Assembly (NCBI GenBank): GCA_019058275.1
Contig: JAHLVW010000059.1
Location: 1 to 64,000, forward strand
Direction: 5' to 3'
DNA: 64,000 bases
Source of the DNA: Candidatus Heimdallarchaeota archaeon
GTDB lineage: Archaea; Asgardarchaeota; Heimdallarchaeia; JABLTI01
The translations under genes were made by a program, and so were the position numbers. The notes beneath the pieces are model-generated. The model did no database searches, was not told the origin of the DNA, and saw only the letters and a list, made by a program, of their open reading frames with translations. This document shows positions 19,371 to 29,275 of the stretch, in pieces. Numbering within the stretch: the stretch's first letter is position 1; every line of letters begins with the position of its first letter.

Positions 19371-19682
19371 ATGATTATGTCAAATTGGGATACGTCAATT
19401 AGAAGATATACCGAAAAGGAAAAGGAAGATTATATTGAGATTTGTAATTGCTACAATCCGGAAAGAATTCTTAGATTTGATATTAACTCAAAGAAATATG
19501 TTGGTGTAAGCGGTTGCAAGAAAGAATTTCCATGTGCTAAATTACAAATCAACAAACACAAAGTTGTTGTGCATATGCGTAAAAGAAGGTTGCTAGATCC
19601 ATATTTTGCTTATAAGAAGAAAAATCCTAAGATTGAAAAAGATCCCAATGATCAAACCTTAGATAAGTTCTTTGCTAAATAG
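19371..19682 (+). CDS. small cysteine-containing conserved-looking protein
   Basis: About 103 residues, basic (many Lys and Arg). It has cysteines at CNCYN in the N-terminal third and at GCKKEFPC in the middle, a spacing that could bind zinc but is not a classic ribbon. Starts are possible at GTG 19365, ATG 19371 or ATG 19377. It stands alone, divergent from the DinB-like gene and convergent with the MobA-HD gene. I do not recognise it. Confidence 0.6.
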   Translation: MIMSNWDTSIRRYTEKEKEDYIEICNCYNPERILRFDINSKKYVGVSGCKKEFPCAKLQINKHKVVVHMRKRRLLDPYFAYKKKNPKIEKDPNDQTLDKFFAK

Positions 19683-19689
19683 TTGATTC

Positions 19690-21726
19690 TTAACTCTTTT
19701 CTACAATTAACGGTAAACAAAAATCAATGATGTATTCATGGTTGCAGTTATTGCAATTATAAATAGCTTTTGCTTTTTCACATTTTAATCCTGATTCTTT
19801 CTTAAGAGTTATAATATAATTACCATCGCAATTTTGACATTTTTCAGGTATTACTAGTGCAACCTTTTCATTGGATCCTATTTCAAACAGCTTGAAATTA
19901 AAACTGCTAATATCATAAAATTTCAATTCATTTAGTAGGTCTTCGAAATATTGCATGCCTTTTTTACTTCTAGTCTCAGCTAATTCTCTGCCGCTTTTTG
20001 TCATCATGCTTTTTGGTGCAGTTAATGTATAGGTCAATTCTCTGCTTAAGCTTCTTATTATTGCACTAATTAGATTTACTCCTCTCAAAGTTAGTTTTCT
20101 AAAGAAACTTGCAATCCCTAAAGGACCTAGTTTGTCAAGTCGATCAGCATCATGAACGATTTTACAATTTATATTACATTCCAATTTATCATTGTATAAT
20201 GCAGTAATTGTTGATTTAACAGCTTCAATTTCCTCACGAGAAAAATTTTCTCTTAGAAGAATTTTTTCAGCTTCTGTAGCAGAATGTTCTTCTTCAGCTA
20301 TTTCATCTTGATGATATTTGCCAAAAACAAATTTACCAGCATCATGCATTATCGCTGCAATTGTAGGTATAAGCGGATCTATGCCTTCCTGTATAGCTAA
20401 TTTGTAAGCAATTTTTCCTACTCGTTGGGAATGATCCCATAAGAAATTTGATGTAAATTGAGGTGAAGATTCATTGAATTCCTCCTCAGTTTTTTGTATT
20501 AATTTTTTAGCTTTTTCTAGAAATCTGGGAGCTCGTTGATCAATAAGTAAATCAAAATTATGTTTTGTATAAACCTTCTTCTCTAATTTCATACTTTGCT
20601 TTAAAGCTGATATTTTATTTGAAAATTCCTTTTGGGTTGTATGATTAACATACTTTGAAATTAGATAAGCATCTGAGAAAGAATGAAGCTCTAAAAAATT
20701 AATTCCTTTGGTATTCCAATATTTTGCTTCTTTTACAAAGACATCGATGCAATTGTTTACCAATTGAGAATGTAGTTTTTTCATTACACTATCATTTATG
20801 AGTGCTGTTGATGGAAATGATTCAATAATACCATACAGTAAAATTCCTGAATGAAAATACATGCAGGATTTTGATAATTCATCAAACAATCTCATTATTG
20901 TTTTCAAGTTTTTGGAAGATGGTGCTAAAAACAAGTTTTGTCGTACATGTTCAATTAATTTTACTAGTTCAGTTTCATTTTGTTTGCTTTCAAGAGTAAA
21001 TGATTTTGAAGAATCAAAATAACCATTAGTTAGATTTGAGTTGTTGGAATTTACTGCAGCTAAAGCTTTTCTATCATTAATGCTTGTAAACAAACTACTT
21101 GTGATTTTCTCATTTTTCTTTGAAATTACTGCAAACTTTATCTTTGAAACAGCTCTATGAAAGTCATCAGCTCTACTTCTTTTTGTATGGATTAATAATT
21201 GAGAATGAATAAGCAAATCGTGCTTATTAAAAGCAAATACAAGAGGTTCTATTTTACCTGAGGAGAAATATGGTACAACAATAGAGTTTTCCTCTAAAAA
21301 TCCAAGTAGCTCCTCTAATAATTTTGCATTTAGTAAAGGCATGTCAACAGGTGTTACTATTACCTTATTGTTTGATATATGGTCTAATGCAGAAGCGATC
21401 CCAAGAGTGGGACCTGAACAGAAGTATCTATGATTGTCTTTTCTAATCTTGATTTTTCGTTTTACTTCATCAGATAAGGTATCTATCATTTTAGTATAAA
21501 GATGGAATCTACTACTATCATTTACCATTATAATTATTTCATCACAAATTTCTTTCAATGTATTAATTGTCTTAAGAAGAAAAGGTTTACCTGTGTTATC
21601 ATTAACGAGTGCCTTATCTTGCCAAGGTTCATTCTTAACTTGGAAGCGATTACTATATCCACCAGAAAGAATTAAGCCAGTAACAGCATTTGGAGATGGT
21701 TTTTGGTGGATCATTTTGTTCATCAT
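19690..21726 (-). CDS. three-part fusion: MobA-like nucleotidyltransferase, HD phosphohydrolase, zinc ribbon
   Basis: 678 residues. Residues about 15-200 carry a MobA/MobA-like NTP-transferase fold (GLILSGGYSNRF, the signature loop, and VTPVDMPLL for the metal-binding Asp). Residues about 425-560 form an HD domain: WDHSQR, IMHDAGK, EEEHS and HDADRLDKLG supply the metal ligands. The last 80 residues have CQNC and CNNC pairs, a zinc ribbon. The middle (210-410) is helical and unassigned. Single-domain proteins are normally separate, so the fusion hints at a pathway that both transfers and hydrolyses a nucleotide-linked molecule. It stands alone between small genes. Confidence 0.85.
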   Translation of the reverse strand: MMNKMIHQKPSPNAVTGLILSGGYSNRFQVKNEPWQDKALVNDNTGKPFLLKTINTLKEICDEIIIMVNDSSRFHLYTKMIDTLSDEVKRKIKIRKDNHRYFCSGPTLGIASALDHISNNKVIVTPVDMPLLNAKLLEELLGFLEENSIVVPYFSSGKIEPLVFAFNKHDLLIHSQLLIHTKRSRADDFHRAVSKIKFAVISKKNEKITSSLFTSINDRKALAAVNSNNSNLTNGYFDSSKSFTLESKQNETELVKLIEHVRQNLFLAPSSKNLKTIMRLFDELSKSCMYFHSGILLYGIIESFPSTALINDSVMKKLHSQLVNNCIDVFVKEAKYWNTKGINFLELHSFSDAYLISKYVNHTTQKEFSNKISALKQSMKLEKKVYTKHNFDLLIDQRAPRFLEKAKKLIQKTEEEFNESSPQFTSNFLWDHSQRVGKIAYKLAIQEGIDPLIPTIAAIMHDAGKFVFGKYHQDEIAEEEHSATEAEKILLRENFSREEIEAVKSTITALYNDKLECNINCKIVHDADRLDKLGPLGIASFFRKLTLRGVNLISAIIRSLSRELTYTLTAPKSMMTKSGRELAETRSKKGMQYFEDLLNELKFYDISSFNFKLFEIGSNEKVALVIPEKCQNCDGNYIITLKKESGLKCEKAKAIYNCNNCNHEYIIDFCLPLIVEKS

Positions 21727-21801
21727 TCAATATTGAGGTACAATTACTACAAATTTTTTTTGTTAAAAATGAAGAAAAAAGAATTAAAGAAAGTATGATT
21801 T

Positions 21802-23076
21802 TTACCTTCTTCTTCTCCTCTCACTTCTTGAACGTGTTTTTGGAGGTTTCTTCTTGAGCTCATCTGAAATGCTTTTCATGTCGACTTCTTTTTCTTCTAC
21901 CGCTTCTTCTTCCTCGACATCTTCTTCATATACTTCGTCTTCAGCATAGTAAGCTTCTTCTATTTCTTTATCCACTTTCCTTCTGCTATCATCACGATCA
22001 CGCATTTTAATAATTGTTTCAGAGACTTCTACTCTTTTGGCTTCACGACCAACAGTATAGAAGATAGATCCAACAACCAATAGAATGAAGAATACTGCAA
22101 ATATTGAAATTGCAAATAAACCGAAGTTTGCTATAGGATTGTCTGCTTGGACTTCAGGTGTTTCAAGAAGTAGCCAAGCGATTATATTTTTCCATAATAA
22201 AGCATTATCATAGACTTCAAACCAAGCGAGTGCGCCATCTTCTGTGATGTTCATATCACTAAACATAATTGCTGAGCCACAAGATATCCCACGACCATTG
22301 TATTTCTCGTCAGCTAGTAGAATCGAGTGTTCAAAAACAGAGCCTTGATTTATTTCTCCATCTACATTAAGTTCATAGGTTGTTAGTGAAGTGTTTATTA
22401 CTGCTTTAGCATGAATAGTACTTCCATAGGTAGCATAAGTTAATAATTCCTTGACTGGTTCTGCACCATTATAACCTTCAATTATTTCATGATCATTTGC
22501 TAAAGTGTTATTATCAATGTAGATATAACGTTCATCGTCATATCTGTAGCTAAAATCGTTAAAGAGAACAGTATTGGAACGGAATAATTCCAAGCTACCA
22601 TAGGTACCTTCAGCTGGTTCATATTGATCTCCCATCATATTGTTGAGCTGAACAATATTGCTTGAATAATTTCTCATTTCATCTTCAAAGAAGAAAGGAT
22701 TTGCTAAGTATAATACTGAGCCACCATCTTGGTAAAACTCAACCATTGCTCTTCGTTCTGTACTGGTAAATGAGAGTTCTGTGTAGTAAAATGGAGCCAT
22801 TAAAATAACAAGATCAGCTCCTCTTAAACTAGTTAAAGTAATAGGATCATAGTTAATGTGAACTGTTGCATTAAACTCATTTTCGATTAATTCAATTGCT
22901 GATTGCATATGAGTGTGATTAAACCTTTGCTCGTGTGCAACATCAAAAATTATCAGTGGCTTACTTCCTTTAAAGCCATTGCTTTCTATAATATTGTTTG
23001 TACTTAGATTGAATTGGAACAATATTGAGAAACTCATTATAAGTATCAATAATGTGACATATTTCTTTGATTTCAT
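21802..23076 (-). CDS. membrane-anchored extracellular protein with GATase1-like (ThuA/DUF4350-type) domain
   Basis: About 424 residues. Residues 3-22 form a signal or first membrane segment. Then comes an alpha/beta domain with PLIIFDVAHEQRFNHTHMQS, GADLVILMAPF and YQDGGSVLYLANP, which resembles the ThuA/DUF4350 amidotransferase-like fold without a visible Cys nucleophile. One membrane segment near 320-345 (AISIFAVFFILLVVGSIFY) is followed by a cytoplasmic tail that is very acidic and ends in an Arg-rich stretch. I chose ATG 23076, preceded by GGTTGAT. The topology suggests a surface sensor or binding protein; function is unknown. Confidence 0.75.
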   Translation of the reverse strand: MKSKKYVTLLILIMSFSILFQFNLSTNNIIESNGFKGSKPLIIFDVAHEQRFNHTHMQSAIELIENEFNATVHINYDPITLTSLRGADLVILMAPFYYTELSFTSTERRAMVEFYQDGGSVLYLANPFFFEDEMRNYSSNIVQLNNMMGDQYEPAEGTYGSLELFRSNTVLFNDFSYRYDDERYIYIDNNTLANDHEIIEGYNGAEPVKELLTYATYGSTIHAKAVINTSLTTYELNVDGEINQGSVFEHSILLADEKYNGRGISCGSAIMFSDMNITEDGALAWFEVYDNALLWKNIIAWLLLETPEVQADNPIANFGLFAISIFAVFFILLVVGSIFYTVGREAKRVEVSETIIKMRDRDDSRRKVDKEIEEAYYAEDEVYEEDVEEEEAVEEKEVDMKSISDELKKKPPKTRSRSERRRRR

Positions 23077-23337
23077 AGCGATCAACCATAATTAATCATT
23101 AGAGTTTTACTGATGACATTTCGACATTTATTAATTATATAACTTTTTTTACTCATTGCAAATAATGTCATTACTAAAGTATAGTTCCTTTTTTCTATAA
23201 TTCTTAAAACTTTCTTGGTATCGGAAATAATAGATTTAAGAAAAATCCTTACATAAATAGGTTGTTTATTCAATATTTGAGAGGAACATAAAAATTAAAT
23301 GTTGTAATAAAATGATTTAGAGAAAAAAGTGATGATA

Positions 23338-23895
23338 ATGGCAACAGTTATTTTTGCAGTAACAGGAACTCAAGGTTCTGGTAAAACAGTTTTTACAGAA
23401 ATAGCAAAGAAACAATATAAAATCCCTACATTCCGATTAGGAGATGTTATAGTTGAAGAATGTAAAAATAGAGAGTTAGAAGTTAATGGTAGAAACATGG
23501 CAAAAATGGCTATTGTACTACGATATGAAGGCGGAGACCAAGCAATCGCAAGAAAAGCTTTACCTGCGATAAAAGATCTACTAAAAGACAAACCCAAGAT
23601 GATCCTAATTGATGGAATCAGATCTTATACTGAATTATCTTTTTTCCGTGCAGAATTGGGAGATGTAAAGCTAGTAGCAATAATATCCTCACTAAATGTC
23701 CGCAAGGAACGAGTAGAAGCAAGAAAAAGAATTGATCATGAGTCCAAGGGTGATTTTGAGGAAAGAGAACAAAGAGAGTTGGGATTTGGATTAGGTGATG
23801 TTATTACAAAAGCTGATTACTACATTCTAAATGAGAATATCTCTAAAAGACAATTCATTAGACAAATAGAAAATTTACTTGCAAAAATAAAATGA
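23338..23895 (+). CDS. UPF0200-type P-loop nucleotide kinase
   Basis: 185 residues from ATG 23338, which follows GTGATGAT. P-loop GTQGSGKT (about residues 10-17), FRLGDVIVEE, DGIRSYTELSFF and the lid-like RKRIDHESKGDF match archaeal UPF0200 adenylate-kinase-like proteins. The natural substrate is not established; some relatives are annotated as dephospho-CoA kinase-like. It is a single gene reading away from the membrane protein. Confidence 0.85.
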   Translation: MATVIFAVTGTQGSGKTVFTEIAKKQYKIPTFRLGDVIVEECKNRELEVNGRNMAKMAIVLRYEGGDQAIARKALPAIKDLLKDKPKMILIDGIRSYTELSFFRAELGDVKLVAIISSLNVRKERVEARKRIDHESKGDFEEREQRELGFGLGDVITKADYYILNENISKRQFIRQIENLLAKIK

Positions 23896-24013
23896 TTGAT
23901 TCAGATACTATTGAGCTTATGATTAATGGAAATTAAAAGAAGTGAAATTAGCTGAATAAACCTATGCATAACAAAAAGAGTTTTGCTATCCAGCATAAGT
24001 AAATAATGAGAAA

Positions 24014-24169
24014 TTACCAGCTATGTTTTCGTATTTTTGCAGTAGCACCAAAGCCACAGCTAGCACAAATGGATTTCTTCATGTTATATGAATTTTTACC
24101 ACATCTTCTACAGCGCATGTGAGTTGGTGTTCGGTTTTTCTTTCCTTTGCTGGGAGTACCTTTACCCAT
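24014..24169 (-). CDS. rpl37e: ribosomal protein eL37
   Basis: A 51-residue gene. Translation gives [20 protein letters not shown], then RRCGKNSY and [17 protein letters not shown]. The two CxxC pairs form the zinc site of eL37, and the TPS/H-rich N-terminus is typical of archaeal L37e. It is a large-subunit ribosomal protein. It follows the Lsm gene by 36 bases on the same strand, the classic archaeal lsm-rpl37e operon. Confidence 0.95.
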   Translation of the reverse strand: MGKGTPSKGKKNRTPTHMRCRRCGKNSYNMKKSICASCGFGATAKIRKHSW

Positions 24170-24205
24170 AATGTATCACCTTTTAGTGTAAGTTTCCTGT
24201 TGGTT

Positions 24206-24469
24206 TTACTTTTTATTGGCTTTAGGTGGTGGACTAATAATAATGACATTATCGCCACGTAAGATGATTGTTCCTAAAGAATTATTATCTCCATCGTCAA
24301 TAATCTCTTCAGCATCGTCTAATGTTAAATTGAGGTGTGCGTCATAATTCTTTAGCTTTCCTCTTAATTGCCTACCACCTTTCAATTTCACTAATACGAT
24401 ATCGTTGAGAGACATTGAAAGTAAATCCATTGGTCGATCTTTGTTCAATCGTTTCTCTTGTTTGCTCAT
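24206..24469 (-). CDS. Sm-like archaeal protein (Lsm/SmAP)
   Basis: 87 residues. The Sm1 motif (PMDLLSMSLNDIVLVKLKGG with RQLRGKLKNYDAHLN) and Sm2 (LGTIILRGDNVIIISP) are complete. Archaeal Lsm proteins form heptameric rings that bind U-rich RNA and take part in RNA processing. It is the first gene of the operon with eL37. A TATA-like TTTAAAAA on the minus strand near 24530 is a plausible promoter. Confidence 0.95.
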   Translation of the reverse strand: MSKQEKRLNKDRPMDLLSMSLNDIVLVKLKGGRQLRGKLKNYDAHLNLTLDDAEEIIDDGDNNSLGTIILRGDNVIIISPPPKANKK

Positions 24470-24669
24470 TTTGATTAATCTCCAAGCATATAAATATGAA
24501 ACAATCTATATTCTTTTTGCGATTCATAGCTTTTTAAATTCTTTCTTTATTATTATTGTCTGTACAAACTTAGATTGCCTTTAAAGCTTTGGGATAATTG
24601 ATAGTGAGCGAAAAAATAAAAAGTTGCTGATAGTGATTAACTAATAATGTACAAGGAGCAGTTTATTTA

Positions 24670-25155
24670 ATGGAAATTATACGTAGACATACTTTAAGAA
24701 AGAGTGATTTCAGAGAACTTAAAGAAAAACTTGGAAGAACAGTTGGTAATTCAGCTGATACTTTGTTTGTTAAAGGTGCAGAATTAATTATTACCGATCA
24801 AGGAGAACTTTATGCTGAGAACAGAATTATTTTAGCATTTAAGTTAGATAATGAAGTTTTTCCAAGTTTACGAGCTTTAAACAATGATTTAGCTAAATTA
24901 CCTACAATTACAGTTGATATGGGAGCAGTTCCATATGTAACAAATGGTGCAGATGTAATGGCTCCTGGAATAACTAAAGTAACAAATGGATTACCTAAAG
25001 GAACTATTGTAACAATTATCGATGAAAATTATGGGAAGGCATTAGCTATTGGAAGATTGTTATTTGATAGTGAGGAAATTGCTGAATCTAAAAAGGGCAA
25101 AGTAATCAAAAACTTACATTATGTTAATGACTTCATCTGGTCTTTGAAGTTGTAA
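24670..25155 (+). CDS. archaeal pre-PUA/PUA domain RNA-binding protein (MCT-1-like)
   Basis: 161 residues. A pre-PUA N-terminal region (residues 1-75) is followed by a PUA domain with VDMGAVPYVTNGADVMAPGI and GDxV-like KGTIVTIIDE (about 78-155). This is the layout of the archaeal homologues of eukaryotic MCTS1 and the eIF2D N-terminus, linked to translation. AGGAG lies 10 bases before ATG 24670. It diverges from lsm-rpl37e, consistent with a translation-related neighbourhood. Confidence 0.85.
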   Translation: MEIIRRHTLRKSDFRELKEKLGRTVGNSADTLFVKGAELIITDQGELYAENRIILAFKLDNEVFPSLRALNNDLAKLPTITVDMGAVPYVTNGADVMAPGITKVTNGLPKGTIVTIIDENYGKALAIGRLLFDSEEIAESKKGKVIKNLHYVNDFIWSLKL

Positions 25156-25187
25156 ATGAATTTTTCTAAAAAAGCTGGCTGATTAAA

Positions 25188-25967
25188 TTGGGAAATTCAA
25201 GCTACAAAATATACAATTCAAATGAAAAGCAAGGATGGTTTATCAGTAAAAATCATGATGATTACTTCTATTCAAAGTATCTTGATGCAAGGAAAGACAA
25301 TTATATTGAACCATGGAAGGATGATAAAATACATTATCACACTATTTCCCAAGAAATATTCTTAGTGCTTGAGGGAGAAGTAACTCTTTTAATCGGTAAA
25401 AAATTATTCACATTGCAAAGAAGAAATCTCTTGATTGTGAATCCAAAGGTTTCACATGCTGTATTAGATGGTAAGGGAAAAATTCAATATTATAATATGA
25501 AAATACCACAAGATGATGATAAAAGGATAGTACTTCAAGAAGGAATTCAAAGTGATAAAATCATCAATAATACTAAATATGGGAAATTAGACAGTAACGA
25601 AGGATTCTTCGCTGATTTAACATTACCTGAAAATCAAAATTGTTGGCTAATAGGTTATGGAGTAGCTAAGTATTACTCAATAGAGTTTAGTATGGCTTAT
25701 ATAAATTTCAAATCAGAATCTGATTTCAAAGAAGTTAAACATCCAAATAATTTACACTATCATTCTAGCAATGAAGAATGGTATTTTACTTTTAATGGTT
25801 CACAGGAACTAATGATTGGAAAGGAAAAGGTTGAGGTTCCAGAAGATTTCTTACTAAAAGTAGAGATGAATACTTCTCATAAAATAATAAAAAGAAAATA
25901 TCCCTTCGAAGGCATCACTTTACGAACTCCTAATATTAGAGGTGATAAAGTAAGTCTTGAAGGATAA
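25188..25967 (+). CDS. bicupin protein
   Basis: 259 residues with two cupin barrels. The first has HYHTISQEIFLVLEGEV (metal-binding His and Glu) and VSHAV. The second has LHYHSSNEEWYFTFNG and NTSHKI. The predicted start is TTG 25188; no strong ribosome site is seen, and translation could be coupled to the PUA gene that ends 32 bases upstream. Cupins of this type include dioxygenases, isomerases and sugar-binding proteins; the substrate cannot be read from the sequence. It is convergent with the FttA gene, with 5 bases between the stops. Confidence 0.75.
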   Translation: MGNSSYKIYNSNEKQGWFISKNHDDYFYSKYLDARKDNYIEPWKDDKIHYHTISQEIFLVLEGEVTLLIGKKLFTLQRRNLLIVNPKVSHAVLDGKGKIQYYNMKIPQDDDKRIVLQEGIQSDKIINNTKYGKLDSNEGFFADLTLPENQNCWLIGYGVAKYYSIEFSMAYINFKSESDFKEVKHPNNLHYHSSNEEWYFTFNGSQELMIGKEKVEVPEDFLLKVEMNTSHKIIKRKYPFEGITLRTPNIRGDKVSLEG

Positions 25968-25972
25968 TCTAT

Positions 25973-27886
25973 CTAAACTAGTCTAATCGTCTCGAGAACA
26001 TCCGGTGCTTTTGTTTCTATTTTTAGCATTTTATGTAAAGTGGATGCTAATGAAATACACTTTGATTTCTCTCCATGTATTAAGAAAAGCTTCTCTGGTC
26101 TAGGTGTGGCCTTTCTAGCATAATTTAACAATTCTTTACGATCACTGTGTCCTGAAAAACCAATGACGGTATGGACTTCCATTTCAATTTTTAGCATTCG
26201 TGCATGTCCTTTTTCCATTAAACTAATTTCATTAACGTTTTTCTGAACTTTTCTACCTAGTGAACCTTCACCTTGGTATGAAACAAAAACAATAGAGGTT
26301 TTGGGGTCGTCTGATAATTTTTCAAAATACTCAACAGATGGACCACCAGTCAACATACCACTAGTAGCCATAATTATACAAGGATCACCAAGTATTATCT
26401 GTGCTCGTTCATCTCTACTTTCAACCTTATGGAAACATTCTGCAAGGAATGGATTTTGTCCTATATGGAAGATCTTTTCTCTTAATCTTCTGCTGAGATA
26501 CTCTGGATGACAAGTTGTGACAGCAGTTGCTTCAGAAATCATACCATCAAGATAAATTGGCACTTTTGGAATAAGATCCTTAGACATTAGTGATTCTAAA
26601 ACGATCTGTAGTTCTTGTGCACGACCAACTGCTAATACTGGAATCAAAACCTTTCCACCACGATTCAGGGTTTCAACGACAATATTTCTCAATTGATTTT
26701 CTGCGTCTTTATTTGTAGGCATGACGTCTTGAGGATTACCATAAGTCGATTCCATAAAGAGTGCTTCTAATCTTGGAAACCTAGACATAGCAGAATCCAA
26801 TAGGTTAGTTTGTCTATATTTGAAATCTTGTGCTATTGCTAAGTTATAGAGACCATTACCGATATGCAAATGTACAATTCCAGATCCAAGAATGTGACCT
26901 GCATTGTGCAGTGTTAGTCTGACATCTGGTGAAATATCTGTTACTTCACCATAGCTTAAAGGTATCGTATGTAAGACCAAGGCTCTAACATCTTTAGAGC
27001 TATATGGTAGCATCTTACCTTCTTTTTTCGCTACATCTAAATAATCAATTTGTAAAAGGGTCATCAAATTACTAGTAGCTTTTGTTGTATAAACAGGACC
27101 CTCGTAACCATATTTGTATAAATAAGGCAAAAAGCCACAATGATCTAAATGAGCATGAGTAATTATTACTGCATCTAATTTCTCTATTGAAAATTCCATC
27201 ACATCGAGTCGTGGAAACATATCTTTTGTTGTATTTCTGCCAACATTTACTCCACAATCGACTAATATATTACTTTCAGGTGTTCGAATAAGAGTGGAAC
27301 TTCGACCGACCTCCCTATATCCACCAAGTGCAGTGAATCTAACCCAATCAGTTGGGAACATTTGTTTTCTATGAATTCTTCGACCAACCTTTCTTAGAAT
27401 TTTCTTGCGTTCTTCACTATTTTTGAATAATATATTCCTAACTGTTTTAATGATTCGTGACTCCAAAGGTGGAGTCCTTGAAACATTTGGTCTCCAGAAA
27501 GTTTCTGAGGTAATCTTCCTTAAAGTGGCACCATTCTTTCCGATAACCAAACCAGGTTTTACTGCTTCAATGAGTATTTCACCTATATTTGGATCAAATT
27601 GTATTTTTGAAATTTCAGCTTCATTTGGAACCAATTCTCGTACAGTAGCTTCAGCTTTTGTTTCAGGATTTCTCACACTTGGATCGGAGCGAATAACTAT
27701 TCTTTTTCGTAAATCTTTTGCTAATGTTTTAACTAAATCTCCGTTATCAACTAAAATTTGGGGATTACGTGAATAAACTGCTACTTCAGGTCCTTCAAAT
27801 TCTATTTCTGTAATATCTGCAGAAGGAGGTGTTTTTGCTAAAATCGCTGTTTTTATTTCGTTTAGTGTTTCTTGACTAATTAACAT
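25973..27886 (-). CDS. KH-domain beta-CASP ribonuclease, archaeal CPSF1 / transcription termination factor FttA
   Basis: About 637 residues. The N-terminal 180 residues carry two KH-like domains (VKPGLVIGKNGATLR has the GxxG loop). A metallo-beta-lactamase domain follows with HAHLDHCG (zinc site) and VDCGVNVG, then the beta-CASP insert and GFSGHSDRKEL near the C-terminus. This is the universal archaeal aCPSF1/FttA, which cleaves nascent RNA and terminates transcription with the help of RNA polymerase. I chose ATG 27886 over TTG 27904. It is single-copy here and convergent with the bicupin gene. Confidence 0.95.
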   Translation of the reverse strand: MLISQETLNEIKTAILAKTPPSADITEIEFEGPEVAVYSRNPQILVDNGDLVKTLAKDLRKRIVIRSDPSVRNPETKAEATVRELVPNEAEISKIQFDPNIGEILIEAVKPGLVIGKNGATLRKITSETFWRPNVSRTPPLESRIIKTVRNILFKNSEERKKILRKVGRRIHRKQMFPTDWVRFTALGGYREVGRSSTLIRTPESNILVDCGVNVGRNTTKDMFPRLDVMEFSIEKLDAVIITHAHLDHCGFLPYLYKYGYEGPVYTTKATSNLMTLLQIDYLDVAKKEGKMLPYSSKDVRALVLHTIPLSYGEVTDISPDVRLTLHNAGHILGSGIVHLHIGNGLYNLAIAQDFKYRQTNLLDSAMSRFPRLEALFMESTYGNPQDVMPTNKDAENQLRNIVVETLNRGGKVLIPVLAVGRAQELQIVLESLMSKDLIPKVPIYLDGMISEATAVTTCHPEYLSRRLREKIFHIGQNPFLAECFHKVESRDERAQIILGDPCIIMATSGMLTGGPSVEYFEKLSDDPKTSIVFVSYQGEGSLGRKVQKNVNEISLMEKGHARMLKIEMEVHTVIGFSGHSDRKELLNYARKATPRPEKLFLIHGEKSKCISLASTLHKMLKIETKAPDVLETIRLV

Positions 27887-28309
27887 TATATCAAACTCTC
27901 TCAAAATTTCTGAGTTTTTTTTATTTTATTATACAAATATGATTGGTTGATTTTTTCCTAAAATTCAAGTTTTCTTGGCAATCTTAGTTTCGAATTTGAA
28001 TTTTATTACTCGATAAGGAATAAGGAAATTCCATACAAAATCTTGGTTCCTTACCAGTCGTTGTGATGATGGCACTAATGCCAAAGAACTCCTTGTCTTA
28101 TGTTGAAATTTTTTAATATTTAAAACTATTCGTAAGGAATATTTTTTTGAAACATAAAAACCCCTTTGTTTTAATGTATCATACTTAATTTTGTAGAATT
28201 CTGTTTTTTCTAGATTGAATTTTGGCAAGTTAATACTAAATAATGAAAAAGCTATTAAAAGAAGAAAAAATTGGAGGAACAACCGAATTACACTTTTGGT
28301 GAGCTTTTG
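27887..28309. other. divergent intergenic region between FttA and formiminotransferase genes
   Basis: About 420 AT-rich bases. They should hold the promoters of both divergent genes. I see no tRNA-like or hairpin-rich structure. The 105-codon minus frame inside (27965-28282) is Lys/Phe/Ser-rich and looks like chance. A GGTGA ribosome site at 28299-28303 belongs to the downstream gene. Confidence 0.6.
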
Positions 28310-29224
28310 ATGTCAAATAAAAGAAAAATTGTAGAGTCAGTTCCTAATTATAGTGAAGGAACTGATGGGAAAGTTGTAGAAGCTATTGTTGATGAAATAC
28401 GACAAACTCCAAAAACTAGAATTGTAGATATACAATATGATTCTGATTATAACCGAGCAGTGATAACTTTCGTTGGAGAACCAGAAGCTGTTCTACAAGC
28501 CAATATTGTTGCTTCTAAAAAAGCACTTGAATTAATTGATATAACGAAGCATAAAGGACAACATCCTCGAATTGGTGCAACTGATGTCGTACCATTCATT
28601 CCAGCACAAAATGTGACAATGGAAGAATGTGATGCATTAGCGAAAAGATATGCTAAAGCAATGGCAGATCTTGGTGTTCCTATTTACCTTTATGAGGAAT
28701 CAGCTACAAAACTTGAAAGAAAAAATATTGATAATATACGTGTTGGCGATTACGAGGGATTGAGAAAGACCATAGAAACAAATCCAGATCATAAACCAGA
28801 TTTTGGACCAGCAAAATTTCATCCTAAAGGAGGAGCAACTGTTACAGGAGCAAGAATGCCATTAGTTTGTTTGAATATTAATCTTGGAACAACTAATGTT
28901 AAAATTGCTAAAAGAGTTGCTAGAAGAGTTCATCTAACCTCGGGCGGGCTGGTAAACATTAAAGCAATGGGAACTGCTATAGAAGGAAAAGATTACGTGC
29001 AAATTGGCATTAGTAATGTCAACTATAAGAAAACACCAATGTATAGGCAACTTGAACTTGTTAGAATTGAAGCAGCAAGATATGGTGTTCCAGTTGTAGG
29101 AACAGAACTAGTTGGCCCCATTCCTTTAGAATCTGCTTTGAATTCTTTGGAATATTACTTGCAACTAGTAAATCCAAAGCATTTGAAAGAAGAAAATCTA
29201 ATAGAACACTATTTTGATTTCTAA
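28310..29224 (+). CDS. glutamate formiminotransferase, single-domain form
   Basis: 304 residues from ATG 28310 with GGTGA 6 bases upstream (an earlier start at 28271 is rejected). VESVPNYSEG, HKGQHPRIGATDVVPFIP and FHPKGGATVTGARMPLV are hallmarks of the formiminotransferase part of FTCD. The cyclodeaminase domain of animal FTCD is absent. The enzyme moves the formimino group of N-formimino-L-glutamate to a pterin carrier. It converges with HutI, the enzyme that makes its precursor, 51 bases away. In an organism with methanopterin enzymes the carrier may be tetrahydromethanopterin rather than folate (inference). Confidence 0.92.
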   Translation: MSNKRKIVESVPNYSEGTDGKVVEAIVDEIRQTPKTRIVDIQYDSDYNRAVITFVGEPEAVLQANIVASKKALELIDITKHKGQHPRIGATDVVPFIPAQNVTMEECDALAKRYAKAMADLGVPIYLYEESATKLERKNIDNIRVGDYEGLRKTIETNPDHKPDFGPAKFHPKGGATVTGARMPLVCLNINLGTTNVKIAKRVARRVHLTSGGLVNIKAMGTAIEGKDYVQIGISNVNYKKTPMYRQLELVRIEAARYGVPVVGTELVGPIPLESALNSLEYYLQLVNPKHLKEENLIEHYFDF

Positions 29225-29275
29225 ATTTTTAAATTGTGAGTGATGAATATACACTCGCAAAAAGCTTTATTTTTC

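Noticed and set aside
27965-28282. 105-codon minus-strand frame in the FttA/formiminotransferase intergenic region
   Set aside because: Lys/Phe/Ser-rich translation, no ribosome site, crosses the promoter region of both neighbours and overlaps the downstream start region. Looks like a chance frame.
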